A stretch of 64,000 bases of DNA from Heloderma charlesbogerti (Eukaryota > Chordata > Lepidosauria > Squamata > Helodermatidae). The stretch is taken from contig JANEZZ010002067.1 of NCBI GenBank assembly GCA_026122225.1, positions 1,736,001 to 1,800,000 of the forward strand. The letters are read 5' to 3'. The stretch's first letter is position 1. Every line of letters begins with the position of its first letter. The translations under genes and the position numbers were made by a program. Below the pieces are notes generated by a model. The model ran no database searches and was not told the DNA's origin. It saw only the letters and a program-made list of their open reading frames with translations. Of the stretch, positions 11,769-23,803 are shown piece by piece.

Positions 11769-12836
11769 TGAAAGCATTTTGAGCACTTGAGAGCACTGTT
11801 CAAATGTTAAGTATTGTTACAGGCAAAAGCAAACCCCCACCCCTACAAGTTTTCCTACAAATTCTTGTACATTCAGTATTTATGATGTTTGCCTTAGTAT
11901 AATGTGCTTTGTTTAGGAACTTTTTTAAAACAATACCTCTGCATCTTTTTAATGCAAAAATAGTAAAAGGTTGTATCTCGAAATAATAAGACCATATCTC
12001 ATTATATCTCATTATAATCTAGTATATCTGGCACAAAAATTCTTCACTGATTGCTATATATAGATTTTAGTAGGTTTTTTCCCAGTCCCAAAAAGTACAG
12101 AAATAACAAGTAGTACTAACGTCACGTGAGTCACAGCCAAATTATGCTGTTATTGGTTTTGGTCTTTTTTTAGTTAATGGTTGTCTGGCAAAATGTAGTC
12201 ACAATTATCGTTGCATTTGTATGCATTGATGTCATGTAATATTGTTTTTCTTCTTGCTTCATTAAAAAAATAAGCATCTTCCTTGTTGTTGTGCTAAGAA
12301 ACTAAATAAACATCAGATGAAGCTTGTATAGAGATTTAGGAGGCTTAAAAAAATAAAATGCTAATCTGAGTGATGTAATTTTGTGGCTTTCAATGATTGC
12401 ATACTGGCTTCAAAGCAATGCAATGTGTCTTTAGCATCTTACTTCAGCCTGTAAAAAAGCAGTTTCATTGGTGTTTGGTTGCTAAAGATCCAGATCAAAG
12501 CTTTTTATAAAGGCACGACTGAATGATCATACACGAATACCATCATATGTGGACGTTTGACACAGACCCAGAAAACACGAGATGCAAAGTGGATAACCTT
12601 TTTACTGCATCGGCTTCTGCGTTTTCTTCCACTCTGACGTGGCAGGCAGGGAGTATCAGGTACAGTTTACCTTAGTAAGGAAGTGGACTCACCACCAACA
12701 CAGCTCCAAATTATATACAAACAGCAGAGTCAGTAGTTGTAGTTACGACGACTCTGATCTGCCATTTTGATTCTATGGATTTTATGTGTATTTGGCATAT
12801 ACCTGATAACTGACCAAGGTTTTGTTCATGTGTACA
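11769..12836. other. unassigned AT-rich sequence
   Basis: No gene or recognised repeat. It contains only short A and T runs and scattered stops in all frames. Confidence 0.55.
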
Positions 12837-13735
12837 CTGCATATTGTCACCCTGCTTATTTAACTTATATGCAGAGTACATCATGAGAAACGCCGGGTTG
12901 GATGAATCACAGGTCGGAATTAAGATTGCTGGGAGAATTATCAACAACCTCCGATATGCAGATGATACCGCCCTAATGGCAGAAAGCGAAGAGGATCTAA
13001 AGAGCCTCTTGTTGAGGGTGAAAGAGGAGAGTGCAATAGCTGGTTTGAAACTCAACATTAAAAAAACTAAGATCATGGCATCTGGCCCTATCACTTCCTG
13101 GCATCTAGAAGGGGTAGAAATGGAAGCAGTGACAGATTTTACTTTCTTGGGTTCCAAGATCACCGCAGACGGTGACTGTAGCCATGACATTAAAAGACGC
13201 TTGCTCCTTGGGAGGAAAGCTATGGCAAACCTAGACAGCATAGTAAGAAGCAGAGACATCACCTTGCTGACAAAGGTCCGTCTAATCAAAGCTATGGTTT
13301 TCCCAGTAGTAATGTATGGCTGTGAGAGCTGGACTATAAGGAAGGCTGAACGCCGAAGAATTGATGCTTTCGAACTGTGGTGCTGGAGAAGACTTTTACG
13401 AGTCCCCTGGACTGCAAGGAGGTCAAATCAGTCCATCCTAAAGGAAATCAACCCTGAGTGCTCATTGGAAGGACAGATACTGAAGTTGAAGCTCAAATAT
13501 TTTGGCCACCTAATGCGAAGAGAAAACTCTCTGGAAAAGACCCTGATGCTGGGAAAGACTGAAGGCAAAAGGAGAAGGGGACAGCAGAGGATGAGATGGC
13601 TAGATAGCATCACCGATGCAATGAATATGAACTCGAGCACGCTCCGGGAGAGAGCGCAGGACAGGAAGGCCTGGCGTGCTATGGTCCATGGGGTCACGAA
13701 GAGTCGGACACGACTGAACGACTGAACAACAACAT
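12837..13735 (+). mobile_element. BovB (RTE) LINE, 3' portion
   Basis: This 5'-truncated copy runs from the RT region just after the R-Q-G-C-I-L motif to the terminal 'gactgaacaacaaca' tail. It is the youngest-looking fragment because its reading frame is intact to the natural stop. Confidence 0.95.
12844..13725 (+). pseudogene. BovB ORF2 C-terminal remnant (RT and tail domain)
   Basis: The remnant is 293 codons, open to the end. It includes Y-A-D-D-T-A (RT motif C, near residue 40), F-L-G-S-K-I-T-A-D-G-D-C, the M-Y-G-C-E-S-W-T segment, the W-C-W-R-R-L-L-R-V-P-W-T block and the basic G-K-R-R-R-G stretch. It lacks the endonuclease and the first RT Asp, so it cannot be functional. The ATG at 12844 is not the original start. 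Confidence 0.92.
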
Positions 13736-14538
13736 AAGCAAAAAAGGGTAGTGAACCTTGTATGGGGAGTGGCCTCTCGGAAAGGGATAACAGCAGAGTG
13801 AGCAGTAGTTTGCTGTGGCTGCTTACCAGGGAGACGGGAGAAAATGCAGGAGACTAGAAGCAAGGATAGTTACAGTGGGCAGTTCAGGGAAAGGGAGGAG
13901 AAGTTGTGAGGGTTTGAGGAAAGGGGAAATATAAGAGCATGCAACATTATTAAGTCATTTGTCCTATTGCTTGTTCACACAAAGATCCTGATCTTTTTAT
14001 CCCTAAAGTAAATCTTGTCCCTGTTGTTTTAAAAAGTCCAGTGTAGTATTTTTATCCAGAATCCAGATTGGGAGGGTTGAACACCCCAAGATAATATTTT
14101 ACACAAGATAAGGTATTTCAGGAGAAGTAATTCAGGAGGACATGCTTTCTCTCTGTACTGTTCAAACCTGTTTTAATTAACAGGAGTATATAATGCTCTC
14201 TTTTTTCCTATCCCCAGAAGGATCATAATTACGATTGGTTTATATGTTGCGGCAGCCTAGTAGCTACCTGGCAGGAACTCCACACAGCTGCCGTAATGTG
14301 TGTTAGTCAGGAATTCCCAAACTGTTTGCCAGGCACACTAGAGTGCATTGGAAGAAATGCTTGCGTGTGTCACAGGGATTGATTGATTGATTGATTGATT
14401 GACTGACAGCTCCTGTGGCCTAAGGTTCCCCCCACCCCCAGGAGTCAGCCCACTGTTTCTCCATGATTCATTGTGCTGTCATTGCATCCTGGAGCCTCCA
14501 CAGAAGGGCAGATAATTCTACCTCTTCTCTGCATTAGG
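13736..14538. other. unassigned sequence with one simple repeat
   Basis: No gene seen. A (GATT)n run of about 28 bp lies at 14377-14404. Confidence 0.55.
14377..14404. repeat. (GATT)n microsatellite
   Basis: About seven GATT units with a GACT variant at the end. Confidence 0.9.
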
Positions 14539-14758
14539 CAGTGGAGGCTGGTAGCTCCGATTTCAGTGGGGCTGTGAATCCATTCCGGGTTTCAGTCAGA
14601 ACCAGCCAGAACTCTAAAGGAGCTATCAAAGGGGCTGAACCCTATCCACAAAATAGGTTCTGTACCTTGGATAGCTCCTTCAGACTTCTGGCTGGTTCTG
14701 ACTGAAACCGAGAATGGATTCACAGCCCCACCAAAATGAGAGCCACCAGCCTCCACTG
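14539..14758. mobile_element. 220-bp foldback MITE, hAT-like
   Basis: The two halves are near-complete reverse complements, with arms starting CAGTGGAGGCTGG and ending CCAGCCTCCACTG. The flanks GCATTAGG (14531-14538) and GCATAAAG (14759-14766) match at 6 of 8 bases, as expected for an old 8-bp hAT target duplication. No coding capacity. Confidence 0.72.
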
Positions 14759-15246
14759 GCATAAAGTATGATTGGAACATTCAGTTCTGCTATAAAGATG
14801 CAGCCAACTGACCTCCTCTTGGAAGAGGCTGCCTGTTGCATCTCTGTATCATGACTCAGGGACTGCCTTTCAGTCAGGTGACATGCCTAGAACAGGGACT
14901 TGAGTAGAAACACTGTGGGAGGCTTCCTCTGAAAGCTGGTGATTCTTACTCTTACACAGTTTAAAAGCAAACTTGTAGAACCTATTGCATGATTTTAGAG
15001 ATTCCTTTCTCAGAGACCTCCCCCACAACACCTCGTCCTGATTAATCTGCTTAAATCTGTGTTCAGATTTATACAGTTTAACGGTGCTCCTGGCCCAGCC
15101 AGGATATTTTCCTTTCCATTGGAACCAGTGGGAGGGAAATTTTAAAAAACAATATCTGCCAGGAGAGTAAAAGTAGTTTGCAGAGCTTGGGAAATGGTGG
15201 ATCATCCAGCATATAACAGCCCCCAGAACCACTTGGGATTACTCCA

Positions 15247-15332
15247 TTAAACTGTAATCCCCATTTACCTGGGACTAAGCCACATTGAACTAAGTGGGAC
15301 CTACTTCTGAGTAGACAGGTATAGGATTGTCA
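15247..15332. mobile_element. short palindromic repeat, family C, diverged
   Basis: The core reads 'ctgggactaagccacattgaactaagtgggacctacttctgagtagaca' and ends 'taggattgt'. It matches better preserved copies such as 32785-32907. Confidence 0.65.
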
Positions 15333-16172
15333 TAACTGTTATTCTTTTATCTTGGGCATACATGCCCATGTGAATGGATTCTAACCTGCAGTAGTGATCT
15401 AAAGAGTATGGATTCAGGTTGGTGGCTGTTTTGGATTTATTATTGTGGAGTATAAGGATGTGATCATGTGTCTGTCATATTACAAAATCTGTAGCATGAG
15501 TGCATAGTCAAGACCACCTACACTAAATTAATTACTCAAACATATGTGTTCATCATGCTTTGTACATATAATCATAGTAGTAAAAAGGAACTATCGTTTG
15601 TAAAAGTTAGTTTGAATGCCTAGAATCTAAACTAACTTTAGATCTGTATGTGGAATAATTTCAGTCTCTTTCCTGCACTCTGACTAGCCAATAAAAATAT
15701 CATTGTGAAATCATCTAAGGTGTTTTATAAATGAATATAGCACTAAGCTTTCCCTATTGTAAACTACTTATGTTTCAATATTCAGTATAGCAAAATATTT
15801 GTATTTGTGTGATTTGATAACTAAAGAATGTTTTCTCCACTGAGTATATTTATTTTTTTATCTGTGAATAAAATAGGAAGTCATCTTAGTTTATTGGATT
15901 TTTTTCAACAGGATAGTCTTCAGTTACTCAGGACTGTTCAGCAAACTCTGCCTAATGTCATGAAATATTCTGCATAGCTCAAAAGTATGCATTGTATAGC
16001 ACTTAGAAAAGTTGATCCAATAATATGATTCACAGTCTTTATGCTTTTTTCTTCATTATCAATCTTCATGCAGGACTAAGATCTCTGATAAGTCAAAGAC
16101 TAAAATGAACTGGAATATGAGATAATCTGGAATATGGGGCATAGTTTCACACAGCTGTCTATTCAAGATTAC
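15333..16172. other. unassigned AT-rich sequence
   Basis: No recognised element or gene. Stops are dense in every frame. Confidence 0.55.
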
Positions 16173-16175
16173 TTA

Positions 16176-16528
16176 GGGAGCAATCCTATCTAGATAGGCG
16201 GCCGCCTCCAAACTCAGAGGTGATCACCTATCCAAAGCAAGGCAGGAGAAGCATGGGGGGGGGGGAGATCGTGCCTCTCCTGCCCTGCTTTTTCTGCTAG
16301 ACAGCCGTTTTCAGCTGTCTAGCCGGGGGGGGGGGAGCGGGAGAGGAGACTGCTGTACGACACATAGGACGTGTCATACATGTAGATCTGCTCTCCCCGC
16401 CCCAGAACACCCCCAGCCCCGACCCTTTTCAGCTGCTCCACACTCCTCTTCTGAGCGCAGAGGACAGGGCTTCTCCACACTGCCTCTGAGGCAGCACGGT
16501 CTAGCCACTGTCTAGCAGCCATAGGATT
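16176..16528. mobile_element. GC-rich MITE, family A copy 1
   Basis: The copy begins TTA then GGGAGCAATCCTATC and ends GCCATAGGATT, having lost the last bases of the right terminus. Inside are a short palindromic core 'gctagacagccg...cagctgtctagc' and G runs. It shares order and sequence with copies at 17929, 18363, 19735 and 45784. Confidence 0.78.
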
Positions 16529-16754
16529 CCATGTGGAATTTTTATCACATTACAATTTTTGACTTGACATGATAGGTAGGAAGGCAAATGGATGAATTTT
16601 CCTGCCTTCTTTACCCTCTGTGTGCATGTCCCCTAACTAAGCAAAAAGCAAAAATTTGACTGGTTCTTTCCCAACTCACACTTCTCAAACCAATCCATGA
16701 ACCAAAATAGTTATATACTTTGATCATGGCATTTTACTGAATTTTGCAGTGCTA

Positions 16755-17065
16755 CTTCCCAGTAAAAAAAATGCACACAAAAATGTGTATAGTAAAGGAA
16801 AGGCCATACAAAAATGGATATATTCTTGAAGATGTACAAAAATGCATTACAGTAGGGGACATTGCTTGCAGAAAATGTGTATATTAGCCAAATTGCATAT
16901 AAAAAAATGTGTATTAGGAGAAATGCACATGAAAATGGGCATGAATTTTTGTGCAGACTTTTAAAAAAATTGCAATGTGATATGGAAATAGATGAGAAGA
17001 ACTTAAGCTGGAAAAAATGAGAAACTGAATGAAACCAAAACTGACAGATTCATCCAACCCTACCC
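16755..17065. repeat. diverged array of short 'aaaatg(c/t)(a/g)tat' motifs
   Basis: Variants of 'aaaaatgtgtat' or 'aaatgcacat' recur at irregular 20-40 bp spacing. The array ends near 'gacagattcatccaaccctac'. It looks like part of an old DNA transposon or satellite-like element that I cannot name. Confidence 0.45.
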
Positions 17066-17069
17066 ATGT

Positions 17070-17925
17070 ATGTATTGATATAAATAAAAAGTACTCTTAA
17101 CAGAAAGTGGTGCAGTGTTTAACAAAATTATGTACATTTACTACTAACTCCCTTTTTTTAAGAGCTTCACAAAAATATTCTTCCCAAAACCTTGTGAGAC
17201 AGGAAACGTGTGAAACAGGAATTGGTTTGTTTACCCCTATACACTGCCCTACACCTGGTACACCTAGGGAACTTCTCAAACTAAAAGCTTGTCCTGAACT
17301 GGTTCCAAAATCCTACTCTCCTGACACTCACTCACCTCCCCACACCCCTTCTGTTACCTACTCAGAAATGAAAGATAGAATCCAGGTTTTTATAACAACT
17401 TGAAACTTTTTGCTAGGTTCTGATACCTTGCAGAGTGAGTGCTGTTATAAATAATGAATCACAAATCTGCAGCTTAATACCACTGAGAAGACTACAGTGC
17501 GGCCAAATGTTCCACTTACTGTACATACAGAGCAAAGCAATTCTATATTTGGATTTTTATAAATATTCACTCAAATTAAAATCAAATCATCTCTATCCTG
17601 CCTGCTGTTATCAACAGTATAACCTGAATGACTCCTTGCTGCATTTTGTTTTCAAGGAAAAGTTGCTTCCAGGATCCCTGGTAATTTCCATTACCATTGC
17701 TGTCTTCCTCTCTTCTAGAGAACTAGCTTCAGGAAGCAACCATTATTATGTGATGCAAGTTTTCATTAATTTCCTTTCATGTGGAGACAATGGAATGTAT
17801 AGTAATCACGCTTCATATAAGTACATTTCAAGTCTTCCAGACACTTCACAGCTCTGTAATAAAGGCCAACATTATTATCCCAATATTGCTGATGAGGGGC
17901 AGTTTGCCTTGATGCAGCTAGTGAG
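17070..17925. other. unassigned sequence
   Basis: There is an open frame of 164 codons at 17435-17929, but it has no recognisable domain, and codon use and flanks give no support for a gene. Confidence 0.5.
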
Positions 17926-17928
17926 TTA

Positions 17929-18327
17929 GGGTGCAATCCTATGGCCGCTAGTCAGCAGCTAGACGGCCATAGGATAGGTCAGTTCTCAAGGAACCGACAT
18001 CCACCCCCTCACTTGCTGCCTCGTAAGCAGCACAGAATGGCCCCATGCTTGGAAGAGGAGCATGGAGCAGTGAGAACGGGGAGTTCCGGGGGGCGTTCCG
18101 GGGTGGGGAGGCAGAAGTGACAGTCTGATGTTTCCTATGCATCGTCTGGCTTCCCCCCCCACTCCGACCTTCTGCAGCTAGACAGCCGAAATGGGCTGTC
18201 TAGTTGTGAATGCAGGGTGGCTAAAGCGCAGAGGGGACGATCCCCTCCGTGCTTCTCCTGCCCTGCATTGGATAGGCAGTTGCCGCCAAGTTCGGAGGCA
18301 GCCGCCTATCCTGATAGGATTGCGCCC
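17929..18327. mobile_element. GC-rich MITE, family A copy 2
   Basis: This 399-bp copy is flanked by TTA on both sides (17926-17928, 18328-18330). Termini are GGGTGCAATCCTAT and ATAGGATTGCGCCC. Relative to copies 1 and 3 the interior is in the opposite orientation: the 'ggcagccgcctatcc' end is on the right. Confidence 0.85.
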
Positions 18328-18362
18328 TTAGTGACTGAACTGAGATTTGAATCAGACATTAA

Positions 18363-18812
18363 GGGAACAATCCTATCTAGATAGGCGGCCACCTCCAAAC
18401 TCAGAGGCGACTGCTTATCCAAAACAGGGCAGGAGAAGCACGGAGGGGATTGTTCCCTCCATGCTTCTCCTGCCCTGCTTTTTCAGCTAGACAGTTGATT
18501 GCAGCTGTCTAGCAGTGGCAAGACGGAGCGGAGAAGGAGGCTGCTGTCTGACACATAGGATGTGTCATACAGGCAGTTATGCCCTCCCCGCCCCAGAACG
18601 CCCCCAGCCATGCCCCTTTCTGGCCGCTCTACGCTCCTCTTGCAAGCATGGAGGACAGGGCTGTTCCATGCTGCCTCTGAGGCAGCGCAGAAGTGCGAGG
18701 AGATCGGTTCTCCGGGAACCAACCTCAGAACATGGCCTCCAAGGTCAGTTCCCAGAAAACAGCATATCCTATGGCCGCCTAGCCTCTGTCTAGTGGCCAT
18801 AGGATTGCTCTC
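18363..18812. mobile_element. GC-rich MITE, family A copy 3
   Basis: This 450-bp copy is flanked by TAA on both sides (18360-18362, 18813-18815). Termini are GGGAACAATCC and GGATTGCTCTC. It lies only about 30 bp from copy 2 and in inverse orientation to it. Open frames of about 90-105 codons inside it follow its base composition and are not genes. Confidence 0.85.
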
Positions 18813-18815
18813 TAA

Positions 18816-19734
18816 GGCTCACTTAAAAAAAAATTAATATGCCCACTGAAGTGCAAACCCATTTCACAGTATATCTGACCATGGATGTGGCTAGTAGCAA
18901 TTTAGCTGCTGGGAAAAACAATAGTGGGATAGAAAGAAAAAAGGGGAAACTCTTATAAACACAGGAATAATCTGACTAGGAACATTTGCAAGAAAACTAA
19001 TCAATCAAAATGGGATGTTTATACATTTTCTGGGTGAAATCTTATTAAATTGTTCCACTGAGCGAAAGTGAAAAGAGTTATAAAATCAGGATTATCCCTT
19101 CATGCTGGTCAGAGCCCTCAAGTTTGCTCTGCTTTCTACATCATACACTGCATTTGCTCCATGCACTACCTTTACCTGCTGTTGCTTTTAATGTTGCTTC
19201 TTGACATTCTCTTCCTTCAAGATGTTAATTGTTTGGTGAGTGCTTCCATCGTTCTTACCTTTGTTGTGTGCATATCTGTGAAAGCCCAGCACATAGGCTA
19301 TCAGAGAATTGTGTTACTAACTTGCCAGTGATTTATGCACCTGTCTGCCATCTTGCCCTTCCTTAGTCGGTCAAACAGGTTTGTAGGACATATCTCAAGC
19401 TAAGCCAAATTGGCAGCCATAAATTTCCATCTCTGCTGTCTCTGGCAGCAGTAGGTATCCGGTCGTTCTGGCATCCTTGAGCCATCTGCTCCAGGTTGTA
19501 TCTCTTCCACATGCCTCTTTTAACACACAGCGTATTAGTGTGGCGTGGGGAAAATAGATGAGGTTGATTAGGGCAAGTAAAATATGAATTGCATTGTGTG
19601 TGTCAGCCTTTGGCATGATATTCTTAAAGCAATATGAGAAAAAGTGGCAACCTTTAGTTATGATTACATAATGTTTGCATTATAATATTTTCTCGGCTAT
19701 TGCTTAACATTATGTAAGGGTACTGTTCTTCATT
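18816..19734. other. unassigned sequence
   Basis: No recognised repeat or gene lies between MITE copies 3 and 4. Confidence 0.5.
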
Positions 19735-20294
19735 AAGGACGAGATCCTATGCATGTTTAGACAGGAAAAAGTCTAAGCATGCATAGTCATGGCTGGCTGG
19801 GGAATGCTGGGAGTTGTAGGACTTCTTTCTGTCTAAACATGCATGGAATCGGCTGTCTAGCCGCAAATGCAGGGAGACTGAAGCATGGATAGGTGGTTGC
19901 CTCAGAGTTCAGAGGTGGCCACCTATCTCCATAGGATTGTGCTCTGAACTCTGAGGCAACCGCCTATCCAATTCAGGGCAGGAGCAGCACAGAGGGGATT
20001 GTCCCCTCTGTGCTTCAGCCTCCCTGCATTTGCGGCTAGACAGCCGATTTCGGCTGTCCAGATGAGGGAAGGCGGAGCGGGGTAAGAGGCTGCTGGACAA
20101 CACATAGGATGCGTCGTACTGGCATTTCCACCTTCCCCACCCCAGAACACCCCGTTTTCGCTGCTCCATGCTCCTCCGAGCGTGGGGCCATTCCGAGCTG
20201 TCTGTGAGGCAGTGCGGGGGGGGGGGGTCAGTTCCAGAAACCAGCATGCCCTATGGCTGTCTAGCCACCGACTAGCAGCCATAGGATTGCTCCC
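19735..20294. mobile_element. composite MITE (family B joined to family A copy 4)
   Basis: The left 110 bp are a family B palindrome ('tatgcatgtttagacagg' to 'ctgtctaaacatgcatgg'). They run without a gap into a partial family A segment ending 'ataggattgtgctc', then a second, nearly complete family A unit ending GGATTGCTCCC. Direct matching TTA/TAA flanks are not clear, so this is either nested insertion or recombination. Confidence 0.68.
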
Positions 20295-20634
20295 TCTGTT
20301 CATTGTCCTAATTTGTTTCTTAAACATAAAGGTGCATTACTCTTATGATCTGTTTTTGCTAAATTAGGGGAAATGTGTCCAGATCATTTTATACGCTCTT
20401 GATTTAGCACAGGGGTCAAAAGACAATCTCAGAATGGAACACTGTTTGTTGTGGAAGTTGACCTTTGTAGAAACTATTCCTTTTGTTTATAGCAAGCATA
20501 GAGGAGTGAAAGGGAAGCACTCCTTTTATTTTATTTCTCAATGCAAATGCTAAGTTTTTAAGGGGATTATTTGCAAATAGGAAACATCTCCTGCAAACTG
20601 AGTCAGGCCTGGCTTGCTAAAGTTACTCAGTTTA

Positions 20635-20757
20635 CAATCCTATGCAGGTTTACACAGAAAAAAGTTCTATACTTCCCAGCGTTCCCTGGACAGCTGGCTG
20701 AGAAATACTAGGAATTGTAGAACTTTTTTCTGTCTAAACATGCATAGGATTGCACCC
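20635..20757. mobile_element. foldback MITE, family B
   Basis: The palindrome has arms 'caatcctatgcaggtttacacag' and 'ctgtctaaacatgcataggattgcaccc'. TTA is present on both flanks (20632-20634, 20758-20760). The left terminus has lost about five bases. Confidence 0.75.
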
Positions 20758-20944
20758 TTAGTTAAGGAACACTCCCATGTCTCTGTGATAAACCAAATTA
20801 TAAAATTATCTGTGCTTTAGATCTGGGTTAGCAATCCAGGACTTAAAGTAGCTGCTTGAACCCTGATTTTAGGGTCTGGCATGCAAACAAAAATGGTGTA
20901 GTAAACTATCTAGTAGTCTGGTCCTTGTTCATTGTTACTTTGTA

Positions 20945-21128
20945 CTGGGAATGGGCAACTTGCAGCTTCTATCAGCCCTAGCCAGTATCAATCAATCAAT
21001 CAATCAATCGATCAATCAATTTTATTACAGTCATAGACCAGCAAGGCCCTAGTTGGTATAGCCAATGGTGAGGGATGATGTGAGTTGTAGACCAAAACTT
21101 CTGGAGGGCCACAAGTTGCCCACCCTTG
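20945..21128. mobile_element. hAT-like foldback MITE interrupted by a retroelement tail
   Basis: The ends 'ctgggaatgggcaacttg' and 'caagttgcccacccttga' are inverted repeats, and the arms carry 'atcagccctagccag' and 'gagttgtagaccaaaacttctggagggcc'. The middle (about 20987-21045) is replaced by an (ATCA)n run plus 'ttttattacagtcatagaccagcaagg', which looks like a reverse-oriented retroelement 3' tail. Confidence 0.65.
20987..21020. repeat. (ATCA)n microsatellite
   Basis: About eight ATCA units with one ATCG variant, adjoining 'ttttattacag'. Confidence 0.9.
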
Positions 21129-22904
21129 ACCTAAACCTATAATCAAAGCAATGAAAAACCTACCTTTGTAGACCACCTTAAAGGGTCTAGAATAATGGAA
21201 AACATACGTGTAAAAATGTACTGAATTGAAGACCATGGATGAGACCCAACATTGCATGAGCAAACTTCCAACCCTCCAGAGCCGATCTGGGGAGCAGGGT
21301 CACAGTGAGTTGGGTGGGGAGAGGAAATTGGCCTCCACCCCATTTCTCTGACAGAAGCCATTCCATCAGTGGGAGGGGCTAACTGGATACACCCCTATGT
21401 CTGGAATAAGAAATGTTGTGTAGCTAGAAAATTGCCATTATTGCATTGTATCTCATTTGTTCACCAATTAGTCTGCTCTTGTTTTTACTTTGTGATATGA
21501 GTTCCCACCATAAGTATAATGGCTGCAGTCTTGAACTTCCCCTCCTTCCCTGGTCCCTGGGCTCCCCCTGCCAGCTATAGTAGACAGAGCTTTGACAACA
21601 TATGGCCTTTCATTTCCCATAGTTGTTAATGGGAAGCTCTGCTGGACTGCAGCCACTGTCTGCTAAACATACCACTGCTTTGCTACCATTCTACATGGGC
21701 ATTCATCCATGAGAACCTCTGTGAGTCATTGTCACATTCCTTTCTACCTTGATGGCTTGTGCATCTGAAGAGATTCTTTGCTATGTTCCCTATTTTCTGT
21801 CCTTTAAAAGAACATGGATGTGTAGGGTTGACCTGCCAAAATGCTTCCCTAGTCCCAGGAGCCTGTTTGGGCATACCATCCAGGAATGCATGTGAGGGTG
21901 TAGGCAGCCGTGGTGGCATAGAGCCATTCCTGGGCATTTAAGAGGAGCAACTGCTTGGCCCAACCATCTGTGTATCGTAAGGGCCTGAAAGATGAGGTCA
22001 TGTGGGAAACTGGTGTAGCTGAGCTCAAAGGAATGTGAGATCAAACAGCAGCCAAACCAGGATTATTGCTATGTACAGTCATCTGCACCTGTGGGTCTGT
22101 GGAGGTGGAGATTTGTGAGGCCATTGAACAGACTCAGCAGTTCAAACACAAACTTTACAGGAATTCTCTTTTATTTCCTTTCTTCTCCCTCACCTCTGCC
22201 AGCCAGCAGTCATCTTGCCCATGTGTATTTAATCTTTGGGAAACCTGAAAAACTTGTTCAAAGAAGTAATTTGAGGTTCACAACTAATGACCAACCACTG
22301 ATTAATACTGTGCATAATACAAATTCTGATGGCTTGGGGCAGGGAGCAGAAGTTCTACTGTCGCCTCACATTGCTTTCTACTATGTCTCCCTTGCTGATT
22401 ACCACAGGCTGATGATCCCATTCCTCTATGGTCTCCACCATGTTCATTTCCATAGAATGAAAGCTGTGACTTGCCACATGCATAAACAAAAATGTACTGT
22501 CCTCAATCCACCTTCTGGTGATTTTTGGTTGCTGTGTTTTATTCACAGACCACATTACAATAAAATCAACCTCAAGTAGCTGTTTCTGGCCTAAACTCTG
22601 GGAAGTTTTAAGAAGAGGAAACCCAATGTTTATTAAAATAATGATTAGATTGACAATCTAGAACCATAGTGTTGGAAGGCTCAAGCAGTGTCTCAAATCC
22701 TAAACCAGGGGCACTAATTTCTCAATCTCTACACCCTGTGTCAGCTGGTCAGACAAGGAAATGGTAGGTACTTGATTCAGGACGATGCTGCATCTGGAGA
22801 CCAAGAAGTAGATTTGTTGAGTCAGTAAGTCAGACTCCGACAACATGCCTCTTCTTCCTTTGATGGTGAACCTGAAGTATGGATAATTTTTTAAAAGTAC
22901 TAAT
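21129..22904. other. unassigned sequence
   Basis: No exon or named repeat can be supported over these 1.8 kb. Open frames of up to 162 codons show no domain. Confidence 0.5.
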
Positions 22905-23065
22905 AGACCCGCATGCCCCAGTGGATAGAATGTCAGGTTTGTACTTGAGGAAACCCAGCCCTCACATATATGCTTGGCTACGCTCCTTAGGCAGCCTTGG
23001 GCAAGTCATTGCCTTCCAGCTAAACTCACTGACTTGTAATTGGACCAAATGAAATCAGCTAATGA
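22905..23065 (+). mobile_element. MIR-like tRNA-derived SINE, old
   Basis: The sequence has 'tgccccagtggatagaatgtcagg' (A-box-like region), then 'ggcagccttgggcaagtcattgcc', a string typical of MIR-type SINE bodies. It is heavily diverged. Confidence 0.5.
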
Positions 23066-23800
23066 CAGGGGTTTTACCAAGAGACGAAGGGAAGTGTAAA
23101 TGATGCTTTCGGTGCATTTATGAATGTTTTCTAATGAAGGAAAGCAGATTGGAGAGCTTACATGTAGTACTAAATGCTTGAGTGACAGGGAGCAAGTGCA
23201 GAGGCTTGTGAAAAGGGTTAATATAGTGAGTAGACAGTAAAATTATTTTATTAGCATTCTGAATGTATTGAAGAGGGGAAATGTCAACAGGGAAGTTTAG
23301 CAAAGAGGAAGCCACAGCAGTCTCACCAAAGGTGCCTTGAATATGGACAAGTGGTTTAATAGTAAGTACAGAGTAAGGCTGCAGTTCTGCCCTGTTCTGC
23401 CCACAAACATCAGGCATTTGCTAATTTTCATGCTGTCTTGCAGTCCTTTCTTGCTGTTCTTATTTAGCAATGGTGGCTGTTGCCAGTGCAACAGCTTTAA
23501 GGTTACTGTATCAGTACCCTTTCATAGGTTGGTCTGCATAGGTTCTTGCACTCAGCTCTACAAGCCCTTCTGTTAAGCAGACTTGGGGGGGGGGTTGTTT
23601 TGCTAGGGGCAGTATTGTCATAATAAAACATTCCTGTGCCCATGTAGCAGCTGTATTGAATCTCTTTCAGCCCGAGGGGAAATTCCATTCCAGTGAAGCT
23701 CTTGGAGAACCACTCTCCAGTGGTGTGCGGGGCTAAAGAAAAAGCGGAGGCACCAAAATACGAGCATACTTTAACTTAAAGCTCTTACAGCCAGTAATGT
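23066..23800. other. unassigned sequence
   Basis: Nothing recognised. A G run lies at about 23585-23593. Confidence 0.5.
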
Positions 23801-23803
23801 AAG

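Noticed and set aside
12711..13289. Long minus-strand open frame (192 codons) beneath the BovB RT; similar ones at 9594-10118, 35634-36212, 39746-40270 and 59204-59809
   Set aside because: All are antisense shadows of the same BovB RT coding segment. They recur in every copy because the sense codons rarely create antisense stops; there is no independent evidence for a protein.
17435..17929. 164-codon open frame
   Set aside because: Composition follows the AT-rich background, and there is no domain or exon signal.
18483..18800. Overlapping open frames of 90-105 codons
   Set aside because: They lie wholly inside a family A MITE bounded by TAA duplications and equivalent frames are not conserved in the other copies.
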